A DNA stretch of 64,000 nucleotides from Halichondria panicea (Eukaryota > Porifera > Demospongiae > Suberitida > Halichondriidae): NCBI RefSeq assembly GCF_963675165.1, contig NC_087384.1, positions 5,697,182 through 5,761,181 on the forward strand, written 5' to 3'. A program made the translations under genes and the position numbers. Positions 1-11,100 of this stretch are shown here, piece after piece. Each line of letters begins with the position of its first letter. Within the stretch, counting starts at the first letter, position 1. The notes beneath the pieces are model-generated. The model ran no database searches, was not told the origin of the DNA, and saw nothing but the letters and a program-made list of their open reading frames with translations.

Positions 1-3000
1 GACTCCGCCCAGGACGACCTCGATGGCGGCCGGCAAGTTGGGGGAGGGGTCTACAGCAAATCGTTGAGGGTAGAACAGTTTCCACTCGTCCAGCACCTCT
101 CTGATGCCACTGTCCGATAGCTTGTAGGTGTGGCCTGTCATCACAGCATTCAGACCACTCGGGCTCAAGATCACTGTATGTGGGCGTGACGGGAGGGAGA
201 GGGGTTAAACACTCACATGTAGGTATGTATACACCTACGGGTAAAGGCAAACACACACACGACCATAATACCGATTGACACATTTTGGACTAATGTACAT
301 GTATAAATGAACTACGGCTCTGAATAACATCTTTCATAGGTAATAAAAAGAAATTGTAAGTACTAATAATTACCAATACACATGCAGCTGTTCATGCAGT
401 GTACATGTATGTGTAATATGTGACATGATCAACAAGGTACAAAGGTACATGTATACAGGAATTTAGTCTGACCTTGCAGCCCTGTCGAGGAAGCGAGTGC
501 CTGGTTGATGTGAGAGGGTAGGAGGGGCTGGAGGTGTGGTCCCGCACGCATGTCTACACTGGCACAGATGTAGCGGTGGGCGTGTACAAAAAAGGAGAAA
601 CTACACAAAAAACACCCACGCGAGCTGGGGAGGGGAGAAACCAAGGTTAACACTACACTTCCTGTTTGATATGATAATCTTGGTTTACACGAACTAACAT
701 CAAAGTGTGCATACTAATTACATGTGCGGTCACGTATACAGTGACCCACAAACAAGAAAGACAGAACAGACATGAACATGCGCGTAGGGAATTGTATCCA
801 TGTACATGACTATCTAATCACTCCTACAGCTTGATATTAATAATAATTAATATACGGGAGATTAGTATATTTATTAGTATGGTTAAAAGTGCAATATGGT
901 ACTAATAGCACGAGTAACAAGCAATGGCAATTAAGGCCTTTAATTGCACGAGGCAAAGACCGAGTGCTATTAACCTTGCCAGTGCTTGTTATGAGTGAAA
1001 GATATTCAAATCACAAACAAACTATGTACATGTATACAACCCTCACCTTCCGTCAGTGGCCACGGAAGAGTCAGCTTTGGCAAACCACTTGCCCAGTGGA
1101 AGGAACGTCTCACTCATGAGCGACCTACAAAAGAGAGAGAGAGCAACTCATTGTAAGACATTCGACTGACACTAAAGGCAGTCTCTAACTGCAGTTATCA
1201 TTGCTTCACATAGCTTTGTTCCCAGGCCAAATTTTTCTTTGGAGACATACATGTACATTGCAGCGTTCCATTAAAAAAAAAAACGGGCTGGGAACGATGC
1301 TATGCTTGACCATACAGGAATTATACATACTTATACATACTGTACACATACACACGTAGTAAGTTTATTTTTACAGCATGTCCCCCATCAAGTAATGACA
1401 TGCAGCAGTCAGAGGCAAAGCCATATCTGTGCAATCTCGACACTATATTTAATGAGCATCCATGACCACATCATAAAAATTATTATTATTTCAAGACATA
1501 AGAAAAGCAGCTTTGTTTGTTCTATAATGAATTGATTGATTGATACACAGCACATTAACCAGAACAGATACAGGCTATGTACAGAGTAAGTAAAGAGGTG
1601 TCGTATGTCTCAAAACATTTATTAAGTAGAGAAAATTAGGCTTTATTATAATATGCTGCAAAGTATATGCCACTGCATATAATATAGACCACCAAAAAGC
1701 TCAAAACATGAGCGTGTAGTGATAACTAAAAGATGTGTTACGAACAACGTCATCACTATCTTTGTACATGTACATGACATATATTATATAAGCAGTCTGA
1801 CTAGTACAGTTGCATGTACTGTATCTTAGATCACCTGACAATCACATTCTATGACTCATTTACCTCACATAATTACACATGACAAGTACAGGTTCTATTG
1901 CTTGCATAAAACATTAGGAAGTTCAATGAACAAGTACGTGTAGAACTGTAAAGACTACGTATGTGTATGTCATGTATCTGTATAAAAACGTACATTGTAC
2001 TCAAAACTTTGTACCGAGACGGTCATAAATAATGATCTCTTTGGATTCCCACACACAAAGAAATGGCATCCATTGAGCAACAAACTCACCTCTCAATGAT
2101 GTTATGCAGTGATCGATACAGCATTGTACTTGACTCCGGGGTCATGCCTTCGTCCCACGTCCCGTTCCCATCCTCCCTTAACCCCTCGGCCAGTTTGTCA
2201 GAGATGTCCGGCAACTCGGTGAAGTAGAACACCCACAGGTCCTTGGACTCACCACTATTGCCGTCAGTGGACGGGCTGAGTCGTCGCCATGAGCACGCAT
2301 ACCTGTGTGCGTGCGAGGAGTGGGTGGGTTAACTAACTGTTAGAGTGGACGATTTAGGAACACAGTTTTCAGAATACGTGCGAGTACTTTAGTATGCACA
2401 ATAAATGCCTGCCTGTATAAGTATACAATGTACATGTACATGTAACTTACAGCCAATAATTAATCTGCATAATTATGCAGTAGGAGGCTCAAAACTTCAT
2501 GTACACGTAGGTACCATACCATATAGGTACACATGACACTATATACACAAGATAAATTGTGCCATACTACAATTCGAAAATTCTGGCACAGGGTTAAACA
2601 GATACATTTAATTGGGGAACAAAATGTTGGTGGAACTTGTTATATATTATATTATCACAGTGTTCCCTCTCTTCAGGGGTGGCCATTAAGAGGGGTCCCA
2701 CAGTATATGGATTAGTTTGAAAGTGCTAACGGTTGGAGTCTTTGCTAAATGCTTTTACACCACACCTACCCTTCGTTGAGAAGTTTAGCATAAGAGTTTA
2801 AGACTGGGTCGTCCTTTGGTGCCTCCAGGTTAACGCTGTTAGGGCCTACATAGCGAACCCACTTGAGACCATTGACATCAGCCTGCACGGTGGAACAATT
2901 GTTATTAGTTACACCAAATAAATAAAATGGACCCTCCAAAGAGTTTTCTCAATCCATGCATGACACGTCATGGCACCATTTGCATACTGTATTTTAACCT

Positions 3001-3787
3001 CTCAAGAGAGAACAAGATGGCTGCCCAAAAATGACCTTTATTAGGCTCCACCATATTTTCCAATTTAGAAGTACGGCTAATCAAGACGATGTCCCTCTAA
3101 TTAAATTTTCCACTTATAAATAAACCCGACAGATTATATTATCTTGTTCAAACAAGGTCTCAGACAAGACACAACATTCGTGTACAGTAAAATTAATAAT
3201 TATATAGGGTTTCCCCCAAAACTGATATATAAAACCAACCACTTCAAAACACACTCGCAGACTACAACGCACATTACCATAATAGACGGAACATGCATGC
3301 ATGCACACGTCTTTCCACGACCTGTAGACTACGCAGACACGTACAATAATTATTGATATCTCAAAAGGTCATAATTATATAAAAGTGAGAACTTTTTAAA
3401 GGGTATCGTTAGCAAGTTTGTGTTAGTGGCATTTCAAAGTTGGCCTAAAATTTTACAAACAAAACAAATAATTTATTCGTGTTTCAATGCATTTTGTTAT
3501 ATACATACGTACAATTGACTAACTATCATGTTTCTAATTGAGGGGAGAGGGAGTTAAGCGAAAAGTAACCTTCGAATATATTGAAAACACTGTAGGTCCG
3601 TCCAACAACCGTCTAGGTACAGGTTTTGGAATACAGGAACCACATCAAGGGTACTAGATCTATATAGAGTCTCTTAGATCTACATAAAGCCAGCCAGGGC
3701 TAGCTGATAACTCACCAACTTGAAGATGTTGGACAGAGAGCTAGCCAGTCCTGTATTAGGCTTTGAATCAGCTGGTATGCCACTCAT
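1..3787 (-). CDS. MED13: Mediator complex subunit 13, N-terminal part (runs off left edge)
   Basis: MED13 is the large subunit of the CDK8 kinase module of Mediator in the nucleus. I assembled six exons with matching phases: 3716-3787, 2770-2882, 2090-2302, 1047-1124, 473-600 and 1-173, giving 259 codons before the edge. The order of blocks follows animal MED13: a short N-terminal exon ending SLSNIFKL, then ADVNGLKWVRYVG, KDLWVFYFTELPD, MLYRSLHNIIER, LPLGKWFAK, CSFSFFVHAH-type strand and VILSPSGLNAVMTGH. Several of these are diagnostic of the N-terminal MED13 domain. The start is the ATG at 3787, the first in-frame Met of exon 1; an upstream in-frame Met at 3943 adds residues with no family likeness. 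The gene is divergent from ASH2L with about 470 bp between the starts. Family assignment is firm; the exact start is less so. Confidence 0.9.
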
Positions 3788-4256
3788 TGTAAAAACTATG
3801 CTCCAAAAATGCTTGTGACTATCTTGTAGAATATCCTTGACTCCAAATAGAGCAGACTTCAGTTGATAAAGTAGGTACTTCGGCCACAGTTGATGTTTTC
3901 CAAGACTCCCAAAGCCACCCACAGTCCTTGTAACCGCAACCAAGGGTCAAGTATTTCTAGCCAATAGGCTTTTTGAGAAATAGGAGTAGCCTACACAGAC
4001 AAACATCTAACTGATCTAGCTAGCATCTTGTAAACAGATTCACCATTTCTAGTTCTCAAGCTGAAACAAGAAGGTACGTGAGTGACGTCACGGCTAGCCA
4101 CAGTTCTTGGACATCTCCGTAAAACTTCAATGAATTCTAGTAGATTTCCGTAAAAACTATTCTATGGAATGAGAAGAATGCTGAGTTAGCTAGCACAGTG
4201 TGTATTCATTTGCATAGCTCATAGTGTCTGATCTGACAGAGAGCAGAGCTGGTCAA
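3788..4256. promoter_or_regulatory. MED13-ASH2L divergent intergenic promoter with a CRE-like palindrome
   Basis: This 469-bp gap lies between two start codons pointing away from each other, so it must hold or overlap both promoters. A perfect 8-bp cAMP-response/ATF palindrome, TGACGTCA, sits at 4083-4090. No convincing TATA box is placed to serve either gene. Assignment as a shared promoter is inference from geometry. Confidence 0.5.
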
Positions 4257-7200
4257 ATGGAGGATGGATTCCAAATTCAGTGCTTCACCTGCGGCAACTG
4301 GTTTACAAGCACTGATCTCAGAGTGTGCCTTGAGTGAGTTAGATCTAGTACCCTACTTCTTAGAATTAAAGGTGACCCAAAAATAATTACGTTTCCAGGA
4401 CTACTGTACACAAACGATGAATAAATGTCCACAGGCAAAATATTCAGGTAGTGCATAATTAATTAGAAGGGCGCCTTATTTTGAAGAATTACAGTACACC
4501 TCCCCAAATAATGAACACCTCCCTGACTTCTGCACCCGGTACCCATAAATTTTTTTTGTAGCCGCTCATTTGGATAAATATAATGATATATGCACACACA
4601 ATGTAGTGTTATGATTACAACAAGCATATGTACGTATATATGCTGCAGTGGTTACATCCCGTACATGACCAACTATGAGTACACCTGTCAGAGCTGCGGA
4701 CCAGAGGAAGGCCTCACCAAGAAGCCAGCCAGTAAGCTCAGTCAATAAGTACGTGATGTTAAAATGGTTTAATGCATTTTGCATGTTTTATAGTCTACAC
4801 ATTTAATACAATGCAATCGAGGCCAGGATGTCATAATTATACTGTAGCCATTAATAAATTGCTATCAAACTCAATCCAACAACTCTCTCCCTCCCTCCCT
4901 CTCTCTCCCTCCCTCCCTCCCTCTCTCCCTCTCTCTCCCTCCCTCTCTCCCCCTCCCTCCCTCTCTCTCTGTAGGTTTCATCCAGGTGGGTATCACAGTC
5001 TTGGCCAACCTCACCCTCCAACACATGCTATCAGAACCACCACGAAGATTCTTCTCGTTAGACGATGTGAGTACATTATTATACTAATCTCTGTTGGTTG
5101 AATCTGCCGCAACTGTTTTAGTGTACCTATGTATGGTGACAGAGTACATGATGATGTTGGGGTTAGAGGTCAAGCTACGTCGATTATAGTTGCTATTATT
5201 TTGTTTAGAGCAACGTACTTAATTCTTTAAGTTAATGTTGTATGGCATTTTCCCCACAGGAGATTATACCTTTTGTGTGGGACAACTGGGACAATATCTG
5301 CACCAAGAGGAGCAGGGCGGGCAACTGGAAGAACAACTTGGCCTCTAAACTCGTGAGTGCTACGCTTCGTGGTGTGTTAGCTACGTTAATCTCTGTATTA
5401 CCTTTAGCTACCATAGTAGATGTACATGTATTACAGGACCCGCGTTCATTCAGTAAGTAAATTTCCATGCAATGATTGTGATCTATTTTTAGCCCCACTT
5501 AGTAGTACATCATGTAGTCTAGTAATCTTTATAATTATTAACATTTCACATTTCCTTACATGTACAGTTTGTGTAATTATCATGCTAATATTCATCAGCA
5601 TTGGTAAAATTATGCGAATTTTATTCACCCCCAGGCAAATGAGACGAGGATTTTCTGCGAGAAAAAAGAAGGCTCCAATGAATACGGCCTCGTTGATCAG
5701 GTGTGGATTACTGATGATCCTTACCCAGCGTTTGGGTACTATTATGTATTTTCACTTATCTGCTTCATGATCTTTACCTACTAGCAAATAGGCACTCCTA
5801 CATGAACATGTATTATAAACTCTTCCTCTCAGGATCTCACCAACATCAGTCCTCGGAGATACGAGAGCAAAACTGTGCCGACCAAGGGGGTGGGCTCAAA
5901 GATCAAACGGAAAGCCACTGACAATAGTCAAGCTCCAGCGGCAACAAAGAAGTCCAAAGGGTGAGTCAGGGTTACGGTTGGGGTTAGAGTTGAGGCCAGG
6001 GTTAGGGTTAGGGTTGGGGTTGGGGTTAGAGTTAGGGTTGGAGTGTGTTGTCATGTACATACACCAGTACTTATACGTATAATTCAGCTACGTGTAGGCA
6101 CATGTACTTGTCGTCTGTCCATGTATTGAACAAAGAGCGTCCTATTTGACTTGTTAGTACAAGGTACATTACATGTACATCGATCTCTTGTAAACCTATT
6201 ATGTTCGCTTAAATTTACACACAAACTTCATTGTATCGCTCACTCAAATTAGTGCTTGACATTATTGCTGTGTGCTGTACGTGTGTGTATAGTGTTTGTA
6301 TATATTCCAGGGATGGAGGTGTGTCCAGTCGAGCAATGTCCCACGGCTATCCACTGGAGCACCCTTACAACAAGGTACATGTACATGTATGAGAAACTTA
6401 CTTAAATCATACTGATCGTATATAAGTATACGTGTCTAGTAGTTGGGAGTAGTGTACATATTTCACAATGTTTAACAAGCCAGATGATACATTGATATTC
6501 TCCTTCGTTATTTGGAGTGAAGCTCCTCCGTCGTTGTTATAAAACAGGGTTCTTGCACGTATTTCCTAGTGAGTGCGTTAATCTCACACACACACACAAC
6601 CTCCTCACACAGGACGGATATCGGTACATCCTGGCCGAGAAGGATCCTCACGCCACCCTGGAGCTGCAGCCGGAGGACATGGCAGGGCGGCCCATCCCCC
6701 CTGAGCTGTATCGATCCTGGTTGTCTACCAAGGTCCTGCTTGCCCTACACGATAGAGGTAATTCTGCTGTAGTTAGTAGTAGTGACCTACCCCTCACCTA
6801 CAAAATTAATGACTTTTTATGTACTAATTTGACTCCTAACAGCTAGCTACATACTGCACTGCTAGTTCAATCATTTCAATATCGTTACCAGTATGTTATG
6901 AAAGTGTACATGTACATGTTGTTTCCAAGTACATGTGTACATGCATGTACATGTTGTTTCCAAGTACATGTGTACATGCATGTACATGTTGTTTCCAAGT
7001 ACATGTGTACATGGCTTGTGTACATGTGTTTCCAAGTAACTGTGTGTTTCTCTCTGTTTACTGTAGCTCCCCAGTTGAAGATAGCCGAGAACAGACTGAC
7101 AGTGACAGGAGATAAAGGCTACTGCATGGTCAGAGCCACTCATGGTAAGTCACGTGTATGTCAGTGTGTGCCTGTAGCGTCTTATGCTCATTAACTTGTA

Positions 7201-8039
7201 CATATACATGTGTAGGTGTGTCTGCGGGGACCTGGTTTTACGAGGTATGTACGTAATATATACATGTAACAGTCATTGCTAATGGTTACTAGATTTATAA
7301 GTACAGCGGTGAAGTCATTTTTGATAGTCATATTAGTGTATCTAGTGTTATTGGCGTATAATAGTAGTGACTATTGCCTCTCCCACAAGGTGCACATTGA
7401 TGACCTAGACTCCGTGCCAGACAGTGCTGTCAGGCTGGGCTGGTCACAAGGGTTAGGTGAGCACCTTGAACATATAAACCTATTTCTATCAATGGTGTGT
7501 GTGTAGCTGTGGTGGCCGAGTGGTTAAGGCGATGGACTTGAAATCCATTGGGGTCTATCTACCCGCGCAGGTTCGAATCCTGTCCACAGCGACCTTTTTA
7601 TTCATAGGTTAGCTACGTTAATCTCTGTCAATTTATTGAATTGTGCATTGGTTTACGGAGCTGTCTTAAACTTTAATAGACCTATACCGTATTACTAGAA
7701 TGTTTTGCAAGCATCAAACATTTGCAAACTTTGCAAGGGTTGATCAATTCACAACAATGAAATCCGCAAAACCTAAATTATTACTAGTAAATACACACGA
7801 TCCTTGCCAGAACGCGATCGCAAAGGATCAACTTTTCTGCTGTTTGGTTCATTCGCAAAGGTTTTTCACCAGCAAAATATTCTAGTAATTCGGTAACAGC
7901 TGACGTTAAGGCGATAGATTCGAAATCTTCTCACACATGTTTAATTCCTGTCCACAGCGATCTTTTATTGTTGTCAGAAATTAATAATTATGCCTCGGTG
8001 CGCATGCGCAATCGAAGTATACGGTAGTGTGTTTGTGTG

Positions 8040-8105
<66 letters not shown>

Positions 8106-11100
8106 CTGCTACAGCTGCTCAAGGTCAATGAAGCGCAAGTAAGAGTTTCTATAGGCTTCTAGTCATGTTTTCTTGGATTTTAATTTGTGGATTTACAAAA
8201 TAATGCTTGGTTCTCGAGTTATGCCTAGTTTTGCTTACTTGGAATGCCAAATGCCATTGCAGCCTTTTCAGAAGAGTGCGTAGCAAATCTTATGAGTGTT
8301 GCTACTCTACTTAGTAGTTAGCTCTGCACTAGAACGCTAGCTATTGGTAGCTGCAAGCGTGAAAAGAGAGCTGCAAGGCTCTGCTGATGCAGCCATTAAT
8401 TTTAGACTTGAACTTTTGATCGATAATTATTTGAGTTTCCTTGTGATTCTGGATCAGCAAAATTAATGATGTTCATCATAATGCTAATAGCTACTACATT
8501 GTACATGTAGCTTTGTGTTTATGTATAGCTTAGACACCTCCACCGAGGCATCAGCACCCGCGGTGCTTTCATTATGCATGTGGTGGTTATTAGGCCTGGT
8601 GTACTCTACATTGTATATAGTGCAACAGCTGTGGTGGCCGAGTGGTTAAGGCGATGGACTTGAAATCCATTGGGGTCTTCCCGCGCAGGTTCGAATCCTG
8701 TCCACAACGACCTTTTTTTAACAGATTGAATTGAGTTTACAATCATTGGTGTAAGTTTTCGTAGGGAAAGTGCTGTTTGCTTAACGTAATATTGATCTAC
8801 ATGTATAACAACTGTGGTGGCAGAGTGATTAAAAGGTGGTTGACTCGAAATCCATTGGAGGGAGGTCTTCCCGCACAGGTTCAAATCCTGTCTAAAGCGA
8901 TGTTTTATTCAATTAATCATGGTATGTATGGAACTTTCTTTCAAAATTTATGTTGATCTGTAACAGCTGTGGTGGCCGAGTGGTTAAGGCGATGGACTCG
9001 AAATCTATTGGGGTCTCCCCGCACAGGTTCAAATCCTGTCCACAGCGACCTTTTTTGTTAGGGCTTGGTAAATTGCTGTACCGTACAGCGATAATTTGTG
9101 GGTAAAAATTTGTTTACCTCAAACGTGGTGATTTTCATAAGTTTTGCTTTACTTCATTGTCTGCACTGCATTGCATGCATTCCGGTAAACTACGCTAAGT
9201 TTTCGTAGGGAAAATGTTCGTGGAGGTTAGCCAGCCTGCCCACGAAAATAACGAATATTTTACCCCACAAAAATTACCCACTATACATACAGTACAGAGT
9301 ACATGTACAACAGCTGTGGTGGCCGAGTGGTTAAGGCGATGGACTTGAAATCCATTGGGGTCTACCCGCGCAGGTTCGAATCCTGTCCACAGCGACAAAT
9401 TCATATTTTAATTTTGGTCATTTTTACTTGTTGAATCCGGGAGCTTTCTTTAAAAAAAGTTATGTGATCACTTAAAGCAGCTGTGGTGGCCGAGTGGTTA
9501 AGGCGATGGACTCGAAATCCATTGGGGTCTCCCCGCACAGGTTCAAATCCTGTCCACAGCGATCTTTTTTCCTTTAAAAAGTAGTGATTGTTAGGCCTGG
9601 TCCATTGCTAATGTATGTGTTTTGTAACAGCTGTGGTGGCCGAGTGGTTAAGGCGATGGACTTGAAATCCATTGGGGTCTACCCGCGCAGGTTCGAATCC
9701 TGTCCACAGCGAATTTTTTTTTTGCTCACATTTTGCACAATCGGTTCATGGATGCTTTTTTCTAGACTAGACATAATTATCATTGTACTCACTGACCCCA
9801 TTCATGCACAGGTAACTTACAGGCCCCTTGTGGTTATGACAAACTAAGCTACTCATGGAGGTCGAAGTATGGAACGAGGTTTCACCAGAGTAAAGGAAAG
9901 CATTACAGGTATAGTATAGTACAATTTATGTCCATAGTTTCATGGTGGTTTTTACCTAAGGAGCAGTGGTTACTCATAATTATTTTTGGACTCATCTACA
10001 GCTTTTACATAGGGTGATCTTTACCCATTGTGACTATTAACTGTTATTGTTGTGCTGCTTTGTTTTAGTGATGCTTTTACAACTGGAGACACACTAGGAT
10101 TCCTGATACACCTGCCTAGGAAAGGATATACTGGTAAGCATTTTAAAATTTAAATGCAAGCATATGTGAAATATTGCTAACACCTGCAAGCGCACTGCCA
10201 ATCCTTAAAGAGGGAGAGAGGGATTGGAAACGGGAGTAGCGTCATTGAATTTGCAGTATGGCACCAGAGAACTTTTGTACAGTTGCGTAATACACGGATG
10301 AATTATGATCACTGCCCCCCTAAAACGTCATTCTCATGCCCCCTATGTACCTAGAATGCTTCTAATATAGCTAAGATTGTGCAACTCATCGATGTACTGT
10401 GTCTCATGTGTCAGTTAGAAGTGCAAGTTTTAGTGCAAATGTGTTGCAGACATTACTATCTAGCCTAGATTTTACTCAACATTACATAGCCTCGATTAAA
10501 CCCCGGATATAATTTGAGGTAACTTCCGTTTCTCCAATCCCTCTCCCTCTTTAATATGGTGCAAACTTTGTGCAATGGCTCTTACAAAAGATCACAGAGA
10601 CTACTACACCAATTACTTGTATTTCCATTTCACACATTTAGTGTCTTTGCTCACATTGATCTAGCCTCCTTCACAAGGCCTAAACAATTAGGCCTGCTAC
10701 TGACTGCTTGCGCATGCGCAAAATTATTAATATTCCCGTAATGTTTCCCATTAAACTGAATTTTTACCCGAATTATATCCTGAATAACATATACAGACAA
10801 AGAATACTCTTCATAAAGTCAGACACAGAGCTATATAGCTAGCTAGCTAGAGACAGAGCTGTATTGGTTACAGCAGCAATTTCTTTCTGATAGAGTCGAC
10901 TTTCACCAAGGTTAGTGTCAGATGGGCGTGGCCTATCCATATAGGCTATTGTCAGCCTTCCCCTCCGTTCAGAGGATTGTTATCCACACTGTTGCAGGCT
11001 GTGAGTCCTTTGTTAACATAGTAGGCTAAGGGTAGCTATTAGAATGCTATCACACGGGCTACAATCACACTTCTATCCACTTTCTTCAATCCACTTCCGT

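Noticed and set aside
6905-7030. Regular 35-bp repeats resembling a CRISPR array
   Set aside because: Units are contiguous without unique spacers and lie in an animal intron; it is a minisatellite.
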